DNA from: Poriferisodalis sp965116245
GTDB lineage: Bacteria > Actinomycetota > Acidimicrobiia > Acidimicrobiales > Poriferisodalaceae
Assembly: GCA_965116245.1 (NCBI GenBank)
Contig: OZ220497.1
Span: 62,001-126,000 of the forward strand
Reading direction: 5' to 3'
Length of the DNA stretch: 64,000 bases
The position numbers and the translations under genes were made by a program. The notes beneath the pieces were generated by a model that was given only the letters and a program-made list of their open reading frames with translations, was not told where the DNA came from and made no database searches. Shown here one piece after another: positions 51,221-60,157 of this stretch (its first letter is position 1; every line of letters begins with the position of its first letter).

Positions 51221-52992
51221 CGATCGGCAACCAAACCGTGGGTTTCCAGGAGGCGCCGCTCGGCCTCGGCGGTCCATTGGCCTCCCTCCCCCAGGGCTTC
51301 TCCTATATGGGGGTATTGCGCGGCCAACTCGGGCAGGCCGAGGAGGGGCACACCGCTGACTTGGGGAAAGATGACTACCTTGCCAGCGAAGCGACCTTCA
51401 AGCACAGCCTGCATACCGTCTCGGCCTGCTTCGATGCCTCCGATGGCGGCAAGATTCAACGCTGGCGACAGTGCGCCTCTCACTGCTTTGTCCAGCACCA
51501 CGGCCTGATCCTGCAAGGTAGAGCCCGAGGTTCCCGTGTACTGGGCGTTGCCCATGTAGGTGCGGCTCATGTCCAGCGGACCTGTCGTGCCATGGGCCAC
51601 CCCGGCGAAAAACACCAGCATCCCGTTAGCGTGCATCAGGCGGGCGGCGTCGGCCATCACGGACGCGACCGGCACGGTCACTACGACATCGTCAGCACCC
51701 GCGCCAGCGGTGAGGCTGGCGATGATGTCCTCGAGGCTCTCGCCGGGTTCGCCAGGTTCGTCGGGGTCAAGCAGGATGAGGCGCTGGCCAGCCTGCTCGG
51801 CGACAACGCCCAGGGATGCCTCAAGCACTGCCAGTCGTGCGGCGTCAGAATCAATGCCGACAATGACCGAAGGACCGTCAACCATCTCAAGTGCGCGCTG
51901 CACATGCATCTGGCCCATTGGTCCACCAGCGCCCACGAACACAGCAACTCCTCCTGGGCGAAGGTCGCATCGGTTTCGGCTCTCGCCGTAGGCCGCGGAG
52001 ACATCCGGACCACGTGTTCCCACAAAGGCTGTGTAATCGTAATGCAAACGACCGAAATCAATCTCGCACAGGCCGTCTAGGGGACGCTCACCCACAAGGT
52101 TGAGAGTGCCCCGAAATGCCATGCACCGAGCAGCCTGGGTTACCTGCTCACTTGATGATGGATCAAGAACAATGATGTCGTCGAACCCGGTGCCGTTAGT
52201 GATCTCATGTCTGAGGGCCTCATAGCTCAACGGCTCCAAGCTGTCGGTCATGACTGTGGCCGCATCGGGCTGGGCCGCAGCGACAACCGCCGCGCGGCTG
52301 TCTTGAGACAAGCCGGTCAGCACCAGGCGAGCGGCACCACGAAGCGACTCGCCGAAGTTGTAGTTGCAGCGATCTTCGGGGTGTCCGATGATCCAGACCG
52401 TGCCTCCGCTCAGCGGCCAGAGACGACGACGTTGCGTGTAGGCGGCTTCCACGCAAGCCCAGGGCTCCGACAACGCCGCCGCGGCGTAACCGATCCGCTC
52501 GTCAACCGGTATCACATAGGCGCCATCGTCGGCATCCAGGATCTCAGGGCCGATGAGGTGGTACTGGATCAGGCCGCCTGGGATCGTGTAGCCATAGGAG
52601 TTGTGCCGACCTCCCTCGTAGATGTCTGGCTGGATTGCCAGCCTGTCACCCCTGCGATAACTCGACTTGAGGCTGTCACCAACCTCTATGACGGTGACCG
52701 TGACCTCATGGCCAAAGCGGGTCGGGTTCGCGGCGAGATCACGCCCGTAGAGTTTGGGGTGATCGCCACCTAACCGGATGAGTTTCACATCCGAGTAGCA
52801 CAGCCCTACTGCATCAACACGTACCAGTAGCTGGTCATGAGCTGGGCCTGACACCTCAACCGGTTCAGGGCGACCATCGCGCCCAACGCTCTCAAGACCA
52901 GTGCCGTAGGTGTTCCATGCCAAGTTCGGGGCGGGAAGCGGCGTGGCCCCGTCACGGTAGTCGTCAAACTTCCCTTTGCCGGTGACAGCCAC
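51217..52992 (-). CDS. long zinc-type medium-chain dehydrogenase with two Rossmann-like regions
   Basis: 591 residues from GTG 52992, with AGGGGGGG seven bases upstream; GTG 53025 is longer. Typical MDRs are about 350-410. The GroES-like domain has VGLCYSDVKLI (zinc-type Cys) and RFGHEVTVTVIEVG with GHE, EPWACVEAAY giving the second structural element. Two nucleotide-binding-like segments follow: GGTVWIIGHPEDRC near 210 and VAVFVGAGGPMGQMHVQRAL near 355. This resembles L-sorbose-1-phosphate reductase-like proteins but is longer. It probably oxidises or reduces the hexitol/ketose phosphate brought in by the PTS. It is the first gene of the operon. Confidence 0.82.
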   Translation of the reverse strand: MAVTGKGKFDDYRDGATPLPAPNLAWNTYGTGLESVGRDGRPEPVEVSGPAHDQLLVRVDAVGLCYSDVKLIRLGGDHPKLYGRDLAANPTRFGHEVTVTVIEVGDSLKSSYRRGDRLAIQPDIYEGGRHNSYGYTIPGGLIQYHLIGPEILDADDGAYVIPVDERIGYAAAALSEPWACVEAAYTQRRRLWPLSGGTVWIIGHPEDRCNYNFGESLRGAARLVLTGLSQDSRAAVVAAAQPDAATVMTDSLEPLSYEALRHEITNGTGFDDIIVLDPSSSEQVTQAARCMAFRGTLNLVGERPLDGLCEIDFGRLHYDYTAFVGTRGPDVSAAYGESRNRCDLRPGGVAVFVGAGGPMGQMHVQRALEMVDGPSVIVGIDSDAARLAVLEASLGVVAEQAGQRLILLDPDEPGEPGESLEDIIASLTAGAGADDVVVTVPVASVMADAARLMHANGMLVFFAGVAHGTTGPLDMSRTYMGNAQYTGTSGSTLQDQAVVLDKAVRGALSPALNLAAIGGIEAGRDGMQAVLEGRFAGKVVIFPQVSGVPLLGLPELAAQYPHIGEALGEGGQWTAEAERRLLETHGLVADR

Positions 52993-53384
52993 AGATTGCC
53001 CCCCCTGTGGAAGACTTCGCCTCACCCATCGTCAACCCAGCGGGCCGCGGCCGCAACTCACAGATTGACCGAAAGAATTTATGCCAATTTGGGGCAAGAC
53101 CTCTGGATTGTCGTATCTACAGATCAATACCCCAGTCGGTTCGATCCCCGCCTGGGTACCAATGGCAACGTTCGCGATCTCCCGATAACGCAAGCGACCA
53201 GCGCAAATGCTGCTCTCGGATGGAGGGGCGGTTGTTGGTGTACTCGATGCCGAGCGGCTCCCAGCCCACGGAGCAGGATGCTACAGGGCAGATGGCACGC
53301 ACAGCGAACCAATTGCTGTAGACTTGGTCAGGTGCGAATACCAGCACTGTTGCGTCCCGGCGGCGCAGTGAGGAGTTCAGTTCT
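52993..53384. other. intergenic promoter region between divergent PTS operon and FN3 protein
   Basis: About 390 bases without a complete gene. It must hold the promoters for the PTS operon (leftward) and for the FN3/Calx-beta gene (rightward). The only recognisable coding trace is the oxygenase fragment at 53210-53266. GAGGAG at 53370-53375 is the ribosome binding site of the rightward gene. No operator is clearly visible. Confidence 0.5.
53210..53266 (-). pseudogene. fragment of an IPNS-like oxygenase gene
   Basis: 19 codons read GWEPLGIEYTNNRPSIREQ, nearly the same as GWEPLGTEYTNNRPDIREQ in the intact oxygenase at 42354-43415. DNA identity over 57 bases is roughly 88 percent by eye. Similarity stops sharply on both sides. 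It is a relic of a duplicated or transferred oxygenase gene, not a functional gene. Confidence 0.75.
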
Positions 53385-56354
53385 GTGACTAGCGTTGATG
53401 GTGCGCGGTTTGGTGCCGTGTCTGCTTCTGTGACCTCCCCCTCCCCCCCCGCCCCCCGGGAGGCTCGCGTGATTTCAGGTTACGCTTCCATGGGTTGGCG
53501 GTTTTTGGTATTGGGGGGTATGCTGGCGGCCAGCCTGGTGTTGATTGCTGATCCGGTGGCGGCTGCGCCTCCGCATCCTCCGACTGCGGTGACTGTTACG
53601 GTTACTAATAACTCTGTTACTGCTACGGTGACGCCGGGAACGACCGGTGGTGGTTGTGCGCCGACGCATCATACGTTTTTTGTTTATCATGCGACGCGCA
53701 ATGTTCCGGCGAAGGATTCAAATGGGCAAATTTTTCGGGGTAAGACTGGGACGTCGAATAGTCAAACTTTTCAGAATTTGAGTGCTGGCACGAAGTATCG
53801 GATTGCTGTGTCGCCGTTTTCGTTGAGTTGCGGGGCGCGGGACGCTCAGGGTCCGAGGGTTATTTTTAGTCAGTTTACTACGACAGGCGTCGCACCCACC
53901 ACTACCACTAGTAGTACTACGACGACTACTACGACGACTACTACGACGACTACTACGACGACTACTACTACAACTACTACTACCACGACGACTACGACTA
54001 CTACCACGACGACTGTGGTGCCTGGGGGGAGGATTACGTCGTTGGTTGCTACGGCTGGTGTCGATACGTCGTTTACTAATCCTCTACGTGTGATATATTT
54101 GCGGTGGATAGATCCGGGAGATCCTTCGATTACGAGTTATAGGGCGGCGTGGGGAGTGGAGACTCCCTGGTCACCTTTACAGGTGCCGATTTCGGAATCG
54201 GATGGTTCAACGACTACATTTGAGGCTTCTGCGGCGGCTTCGGTGGGTGCTTCGGAATGCGTGCAGGTACTGCCCGTCAAGGGTGAGACTCAGGGCAAGT
54301 GGTCCAATAAACCGTGCGTGACAGTGGTTGGCAAATCGGCGGCTTTGTCAGCGCCCGGGTTAGATGTATATCATAATCTGACGGTGGCTGAGGGGGATTC
54401 TGGGCAGACGGATTTGGCGTTTACGGTTACGTTGTCGGAGGCGGCGCCTGCTGGTGGTTTGCGGGTGCCTGTGGCGCGGCGGTCTGATTTGGGTCATACT
54501 GCTACGTCGAGTAGTGGGTGTGATCCTGTTTCGCCTGGTAGTGCGGATTTTTGTGGTTTGGGGGATTTGCCTGCTGCTGGTGTGTTGGTGGCTGCGGGTG
54601 AGACGACGGCTACGTTCACGTTGAGTATCGTTGGTGATACTCGTGATGAGCCGAATGAGACGTTTTTTGTTTATGTTACGGATGCTATTAGCGCTGGTTG
54701 GGGTGGGGGTCCGATTGTTAAGGTAACGATCACGGACGATGACGAACCGGCAGCGACTACGACTACTGCTGCTGCGGTTACTACTACGACTTTGGCTGCG
54801 TCTAAGCCTGCGAAGCCTATCGGGTTTACTGCGGCTAGGTTGACGTCGGGGTCGGTTAGGTTGTCGTGGTCTGATCTTGGTGATGATACGATTACGAGTT
54901 TTGAGTATCGTCAACGGAAGCAGGTTGGGGGCAAATTGGGTGGTTTTAGTGATTGGGCTTCTATTGACGATTCAGATTCGAGCACGGTGTCTGCTGATAT
55001 TGATGGGTTAGCTGCTAACACTGAGTATCGGTTCCAGATTCGGGCACGTAACAACAGAGGCGCTGGTGATCCGTCAAAGGTTGTGTCTGTTTCTACTAGT
55101 CCTCCTACTACTACTACTGTTGCGACGACTACGACTACTGCGCCGGTGGGCCGTCCGGGTCAGCCGCAGGGGTTGAGCGTGAACGCTGGTGCTGGTAAAG
55201 CCTATTTGATGTGGAATGACTTGGGTGATAGTACTGTTACGAGTTGGGAGTATCAGTACGGCGACAGACGCGATAATCGTGCTAATACGTGGACGACGGA
55301 TTGGGTGACGATTCCGGGCTCGGACGCGTCTACTACTAGTTACACGATTACTGGTGTGACTTTTGACAATGTTTGTGTGCGTGTTCAGGCTCGTAACGCT
55401 CGCGGTGACGGTCCCGCGTCGGACGTTGTGTGCAATAAGGTTCCAGCGAAGGTTGCTTCGTTGTCGACTCCGAGTTTGAGTGTGTTGGAGGGCGACACTG
55501 GCCGGGTTGCTATCGCGTTCACGGTAACACTGACTGAGAACGCGCCTTCTGGTGGTTTAGTTGTTCCGGTTGCTTCCAGAACCGATTATAGTCCGACAGC
55601 GACTTCTAGTGATGATTGTGACACGCTGGATCCTGTTACTGCGGATTATTGTGAGAATAGTGTGTCTAGCGTAACGATCGCGGCTGGTAGCGATTCGGCT
55701 TCGTTTGTGTGGCGCATCATCGGTGACGACCGTGTCGAAGGCAACGAAACGTTCCACATACACATCGACGAACAAAAAACCGGTACTACTACCTTGAAAA
55801 GTCAAGGATGGGGCGCCGGTCCGGTACTCACAATCAAAATCATCGACGACGACCGCGCAACCAACAGCAGTGGATCCGGCGGCAGCGGCGGCAGCGGCGG
55901 TGGTTCCGGCAGTGGTGGTGGTTCCGGGACGGTTACCACACAACCCACAACCACAACAGCCACTACAACTGCTACTACTCTTTCTGCTGCGCCAGCATCA
56001 ACAACACTACGGCTCTCCATTCGAGTCGACCCTGCTACCGGCAAAATCAATTTGACGTGGCCAAACCCAGACAACGACACAATCGTCAGATACGAATACC
56101 GTCAACGCAACTCCACCAGCGACAACTGGACAACATGGATCCCAATACCCAGCTCAAACGCCACCACAACCAAACACACACTCACCGGCACAACCAACAA
56201 CCAAATATGCATCCAACTACAAGCAGTAACCTCCAACGGCAACACCATCGGCACCACCGAATACTGCCTCAACCTCAAAACCGGCACACTAACAGCCCGC
56301 AACGGAGAACGCGTAGCCCTAGCACTCCTAAGACTACTCCTAAAACTAATGTAA
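53385..56354 (+). CDS. secreted multidomain FN3/Calx-beta protein
   Basis: 989 residues from GTG 53385, with GAGGAG nine bases upstream. A leader encoded by C runs precedes a signal peptide (FLVLGGMLAASLVLIADPVAAA). Domains by eye: FN3-like N-terminal module (66-166), poly-Thr stalk (about 168-210), FN3 (212-310), Calx-beta (about 320-455, ending VKVTITDDDE), two FN3 (about 472-685; KPIGFTAARLTSGSVRLSW), second Calx-beta (about 690-825), Ser/Gly linker, Thr linker and a last FN3 (872-960). The C-terminus RVALALLRLLLKLM is hydrophobic but has no anchor motif. The N-terminal module is paralogous to that of the RCC1-repeat protein. Probably an adhesin-like surface protein. Codon use changes sharply near 55740. 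Confidence 0.85.
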   Translation: MTSVDGARFGAVSASVTSPSPPAPREARVISGYASMGWRFLVLGGMLAASLVLIADPVAAAPPHPPTAVTVTVTNNSVTATVTPGTTGGGCAPTHHTFFVYHATRNVPAKDSNGQIFRGKTGTSNSQTFQNLSAGTKYRIAVSPFSLSCGARDAQGPRVIFSQFTTTGVAPTTTTSSTTTTTTTTTTTTTTTTTTTTTTTTTTTTTTTTTVVPGGRITSLVATAGVDTSFTNPLRVIYLRWIDPGDPSITSYRAAWGVETPWSPLQVPISESDGSTTTFEASAAASVGASECVQVLPVKGETQGKWSNKPCVTVVGKSAALSAPGLDVYHNLTVAEGDSGQTDLAFTVTLSEAAPAGGLRVPVARRSDLGHTATSSSGCDPVSPGSADFCGLGDLPAAGVLVAAGETTATFTLSIVGDTRDEPNETFFVYVTDAISAGWGGGPIVKVTITDDDEPAATTTTAAAVTTTTLAASKPAKPIGFTAARLTSGSVRLSWSDLGDDTITSFEYRQRKQVGGKLGGFSDWASIDDSDSSTVSADIDGLAANTEYRFQIRARNNRGAGDPSKVVSVSTSPPTTTTVATTTTTAPVGRPGQPQGLSVNAGAGKAYLMWNDLGDSTVTSWEYQYGDRRDNRANTWTTDWVTIPGSDASTTSYTITGVTFDNVCVRVQARNARGDGPASDVVCNKVPAKVASLSTPSLSVLEGDTGRVAIAFTVTLTENAPSGGLVVPVASRTDYSPTATSSDDCDTLDPVTADYCENSVSSVTIAAGSDSASFVWRIIGDDRVEGNETFHIHIDEQKTGTTTLKSQGWGAGPVLTIKIIDDDRATNSSGSGGSGGSGGGSGSGGGSGTVTTQPTTTTATTTATTLSAAPASTTLRLSIRVDPATGKINLTWPNPDNDTIVRYEYRQRNSTSDNWTTWIPIPSSNATTTKHTLTGTTNNQICIQLQAVTSNGNTIGTTEYCLNLKTGTLTARNGERVALALLRLLLKLM
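53437..53457 (+). repeat. C-homopolymer runs in a gene start
   Basis: C5, T, C8, G, C6 within the leader codons (Ser/Pro/Ala) of the FN3/Calx-beta protein. The C8 run (53443-53450) is the most slippage-prone. The present count keeps the frame open. Confidence 0.8.
53890..54015 (+). repeat. ACN microsatellite encoding a poly-Thr stalk
   Basis: About 40 codons, ACC, ACT, ACG and ACA in an ACT/ACG-rich order, almost all Thr. It matches in position and style the Thr linker of the RCC1-repeat protein and is expected to vary in length. Confidence 0.85.
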
Positions 56355-56474
56355 CAAACCAGACTCCCCCACCCCAAAAGACGCGAAGGACCAAAAACCC
56401 CTGTCAGTGCTGCCTTGTTGCGGTTGCGATCAGTGCTGCTGGCGGCGGCGACGGGCCAAGACGCCCGCATAAGC

Positions 56475-57886
56475 GGCTCTTCCAGTCTGAGTGGAGTCTT
56501 GTGATCTGACCGGGGTTGGGTGGGACGCGGGAGAGGGGCTCGCAGAATCGGTGTCGTCGTTACGCCGAGTCTGGAGCCCCTGTGTCTGTTGATCCTACGC
56601 GTATGTGCGAATTGCTAGTCGGTTTGGCCGATGTAGCAGTCCTTGAAGTCACCGAAACTGATGTCGGTGGGCTTCGGGTGAAAATCGAAACCGGCCTGCC
56701 GCGTCCGACCTGTGCTCGATGCGGTGGTGCCGTACATGTGAAAGACCGCAACGACGTTGAGCACGCTGATTTGCCTTGTTTCGGCAGGTCGACAGCGTTG
56801 GTGTGGCACAAGATTCGTTGGCGCTGCGCCACTGGCTGTGGTGCGGGTTCGTTCACTGAGACGTGCGAGACGATAGCTGCGTCACCTCAGCGGCTAACCG
56901 ATCGGGCTGGACGGTGGGTCACCGACCAGGTAGGACAACAGGGACGCGCGGTGAGTGGTGTTGCCGGTGGGCTGGGCGCTAGATGGGATGCGGTGATGGA
57001 CGCCGTAGTCGCTTATAGCGAAGCGCTAGTCGATGACCCCAACCGGTTCGGCGAAGTAGAAGCAATCGGCAAGGGGCAAAACACTACGCGCACGCACCAG
57101 CCGCTTCGGTACCCAGCAGTGGTTAACCCAGATTGTCGATGTTGGCGCTGGTCAGTACCTTGACCTGGTCGAGGGCCGCGACTCAACTAGACCGGCACAA
57201 TGGCTCGATCAGCGGCCAGATGAATGGCTAAACACGATCCGATGGGCGATCCTAGACCTGTCGGGCACTTACCGTCACGTGTTCAACACGTTGCTAGCAT
57301 ACGCCACCCAGGTAGCGGATCCGTTGGCTGTTCACAAGCTCGCTAACAGCCGCCTCGATGGATGCCACAGCAGGGTCCAAAACGACACTTTCGGGCATCG
57401 CGGCCGTAAGAACGATCCGCCATATAGAGCCAGCCGACTACTAGCCAAAGCCGATGAGCGTCTCGACGACAAAGCCCGCTCCAAACTGTTAGGTCTGCTC
57501 GGGGCGGGTGACCCCCTCGCTGAGGTCAGAACGATGTGGCACGCCAAACAGGTCGTGCGCTCCATCTACGACCACACCGACCCAGACTTGGCGCTCCAAG
57601 TTCGTGACCCGCCTCGGCAAAGATCTCCAAGACCCCGACCACCCACCCGAAGCGCACCTCCTCGGGAGGACTCTGCAGCGCTGGCGACACCAAATCTGCC
57701 CCTGGCACGCCAGCGGCTTCTCCAACGCCCCCACCGAAGCTATCAACAACCTCCCCAAACCAGTCGAACAAGTCGCGTTCGGAATCACCAAACACCGCCA
57801 CTGACAAATCCGAGCACTCCTCTACACTGGCAAACCCAACTGGAACCTACTCCCCACCACCCGACCGCGCCAAAACCGGAAGAGCC
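56475..57886 (+). mobile_element. ISL3-family insertion sequence, degenerate
   Basis: Ends are marked by GGCTCTTCCAGTCTGAG at 56475 and the reverse complement GGCTCTTCCGGTTTTGG ending at 57886; the first nine bases agree perfectly and 13 of 17 overall. Length is about 1.41 kb, normal for ISL3. No 8-base target duplication is visible (GCATAAGC left, ACATATTC right), so one flank may have been rearranged. The transposase inside is broken. Confidence 0.85.
56579..57880 (+). pseudogene. ISL3 transposase with frameshifts and stop
   Basis: Zinc-finger N-terminus CELLVGLADVAVLEVTE, then CARCGG and CATGCGAG, continues to FGEVEAIG near 57070. There the frame breaks and the first catalytic Asp segment, normally GVDET, reads GKGQN. 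In the +1 frame ARTSRFGTQQWLTQIVDV resumes and runs through QVADPLAVHKLANSRLD, VQNDTFGHRGRKNDP and DERLDDKARSKL. A second shift lies near 57596; FVTRLGKDLQDP, TLQRWRHQI and TEAINNLPKPV continue in yet another frame to an in-frame TGA at 57802, followed by IRALLYTGKPNWNLL. It is inactive. Confidence 0.85.
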
Positions 57887-57931
57887 ACATATTCGGTCTG
57901 ATAATCATATGACCACAGCTTCAAAACAACT

Positions 57932-59068
57932 CTAGTGTTTATCGATCAAGAACAAATATTCATAGTTTGTAGCCTCGGTCTCGGGCACCCAATCATTAGT
58001 CCACTTCATACTTGACATAACGTTGCGTCTGTGAGCAATTTTGGCGACAGAAACCACTTCTCCACTTTCGGAAACGATCCTGGCAATTTCTTCTGATGTG
58101 CCGCGACCGCCTGAACCATACGACAGAATTAGCCACCGGCTTCGAGTCGCCGATATGAGTTTGTTCAACTCTTCAACCGCAATAAATCTACCTGTAGTTT
58201 GATTTTTTCTAAACTCCTCAAAAGTAGACTTTGCCACATCGTCAGATGAGTCAGTCCGCCGCCTAGCCTTTCCGAAGAGGTGCGGCGCGTCATTGAGGCA
58301 TACTGTAGTCCACAGATGGTAATACGATGCGTAACGAACACGTGACGGCGGCATCTTCTCGTTATTGGATCCATAGGGGGGATCGTAGTAGACTAAATCC
58401 ACATCACGGTCACAGACATCAAATACATCACCTCTGACTATTTCACTTTGACCATTTGCGGGGCGAATTTGAGGAACTTGAAGAACTAGGTCGTTGTATG
58501 ACCTGGTAGACCATTTGCTCAAATACGATACAAAATGTCCAATAGTATTGTCTACTTGATCAAGTGCCAACATCAGGCTAGTTAATGCCACAGCACGTTC
58601 TATAGAAGACAATGATAGCCTGTCAATTTCTTCTCTAATTCCATCGAGCTTTCTCGTATTGTGAATCTGCCAAGGTTTCTTGAGGCCGTCAGACTGAATC
58701 GCGCTGCCGTTATTTCGTTTGCCCCCATAGTTCTCAGTAAACCAGCCGTCCTTAGGAGGCACTTTATTCAAACATCTTATGAGTTTCGCGTATTTAGCTT
58801 CATCACATCGATTTTGCAAATAGCACGTTGAAAGAATTTCTGACCATACCGCAATATCATTAGAGACTATTCCATAGCCAGATTGAAAGAAAGCTTGTGA
58901 CACCCGCGTTGAACCGGAAAAGCCATCAAGCACGGTCCTAGCACATGTAAGGCGCGCTAACTCAAGAATGTGAGGAATCAGTTTTAGCTTTGATCCGGCA
59001 TATTTGATTCCCTGAGTGAGAGGCGCGCTGCTTTCAAGCCCTGGCAATGGGAGAGGTTGAGCATCCAT
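57932..59068 (-). CDS. D12-class N6-adenine DNA methyltransferase
   Basis: 378 residues. The SAM-binding segment GIKYAGSKLKLIPHIL (GSK motif of the Dam/D12 family), FSGSTRVSQAFF and the catalytic VYYDPPYGSNNEKM near residue 225 are visible. It methylates adenine within the site cut by its partner. The gene is AT-richer than its neighbours and codon use differs (many AAA, AAT, GAT), which suggests recent transfer. The endonuclease gene ends six bases before its start, so the two form an operon. Confidence 0.92.
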   Translation of the reverse strand: MDAQPLPLPGLESSAPLTQGIKYAGSKLKLIPHILELARLTCARTVLDGFSGSTRVSQAFFQSGYGIVSNDIAVWSEILSTCYLQNRCDEAKYAKLIRCLNKVPPKDGWFTENYGGKRNNGSAIQSDGLKKPWQIHNTRKLDGIREEIDRLSLSSIERAVALTSLMLALDQVDNTIGHFVSYLSKWSTRSYNDLVLQVPQIRPANGQSEIVRGDVFDVCDRDVDLVYYDPPYGSNNEKMPPSRVRYASYYHLWTTVCLNDAPHLFGKARRRTDSSDDVAKSTFEEFRKNQTTGRFIAVEELNKLISATRSRWLILSYGSGGRGTSEEIARIVSESGEVVSVAKIAHRRNVMSSMKWTNDWVPETEATNYEYLFLIDKH

Positions 59069-59074
59069 ACCGTA

Positions 59075-59929
59075 CTACTCGACTCCGGATCGTCGTTTTA
59101 GTTCACTTATGTCAGCTATGATCTCCTTGAGTGCGACATCATGGCCAGCCTTGGAAGACACAAGTGCATGTGAAAAGAGTGAAATTAATGTCAGATTGTG
59201 AGAGTAGTCAATCCAGCCTCCGGTAACGCTATCGAAGTATCCTTCTCCTCTTTTGGTATGCGTCCAAAGCCCGCGTTGGAGCGCATTAGCTTCAGCGTTG
59301 CCATAACGAACCTCACATATGTAGTCACCCTTGTCACCGTAAAACTTGTAAACTGGGTGCTTTCTTCCGGCACCAGTTTGCTCGCGAGTAATGCGCTCAA
59401 TTGATTCGCATGCCAGCCGATAGTCGAAGACCAAGATATTGCAGCGTTGGGATCTCTCGTCATATATTAACGGTAACACATTAATGTCACCAAAGTCTGC
59501 GAACGCCTCACTATCGAGAATGTCTGCTATCTGATTTTTATCTGAAATTGAGTTATTTGTCTTATATTCGCGTTCCAATAGAGGGAACATCAGGGAATTT
59601 TTGTCCGTGGACAGCTGTAATGGGCCATTGCCATATGCTTTAAGGCTTATGGGTAGTTCAACATTAGTGACCTCGTTTGTTATAACGATGTCTTCCTCTT
59701 TTGACTTGGCCCTGTACAACCGTTTTCCGACATGAGTTGACCTAAAATCATACATATACTGATTGATAAATTCGGAGATAGCGATCTCTGCCAGATCGCC
59801 GTGAGTCTTGTTGCCAATCAAACGCATGGTGAAAACGTTACTCAAAGTTGTCGTGATGAGAGCAGGATGTTTGCGAATGAGGAGTTTCAAGCGAGTGATA
59901 AAATCGCTATATTCGTTTGCTGTGTTCAC
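59075..59929 (-). CDS. type II restriction endonuclease (PD-(D/E)xK-like)
   Basis: 284 residues directly upstream of the D12 methyltransferase in the same direction. SKEEDIVI followed by LPISLKAYGNGPLQLS looks like a PD-(D/E)xK core with Asp/Glu in EED and Lys in SLK. The N-terminal part is helical and charged, the C-terminal part unassigned. No prototype enzyme is recognised and the site is unknown. AT-rich like its partner. The R-M assignment relies on pairing and the nuclease motif. Confidence 0.8.
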   Translation of the reverse strand: MNTANEYSDFITRLKLLIRKHPALITTTLSNVFTMRLIGNKTHGDLAEIAISEFINQYMYDFRSTHVGKRLYRAKSKEEDIVITNEVTNVELPISLKAYGNGPLQLSTDKNSLMFPLLEREYKTNNSISDKNQIADILDSEAFADFGDINVLPLIYDERSQRCNILVFDYRLACESIERITREQTGAGRKHPVYKFYGDKGDYICEVRYGNAEANALQRGLWTHTKRGEGYFDSVTGGWIDYSHNLTLISLFSHALVSSKAGHDVALKEIIADISELKRRSGVE

Positions 59930-60157
59930 AGAGTAACTTCAATCGCGACTTACGGCAGATTAGGCATTTTCATGAGCCATCTGACGCCTCGGTGCTAGCC
60001 AATCGTTCCGGCTTTTTCGTTAGGTGGTTCATCCACAATCTTGTAGATCTGAACCGCGGTGACTGGGTCATTTTGGCTTGAGGAAAAATGCTCGGATGGT
60101 CATTTCGAGTGTAGCGAATCACTATACAGATCAATTGGCGTGTTCTGCTATTGGGGG

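Noticed and set aside
54360..54914. 184-codon Arg-rich frame on the minus strand
   Set aside because: It is the reverse shadow of the FN3/Calx-beta gene with its T-rich codons; sequence is Arg/Ser low complexity without domains.
56355..56474. Terminator for the FN3/Calx-beta gene
   Set aside because: No stable stem followed by a T run was seen before the IS end.
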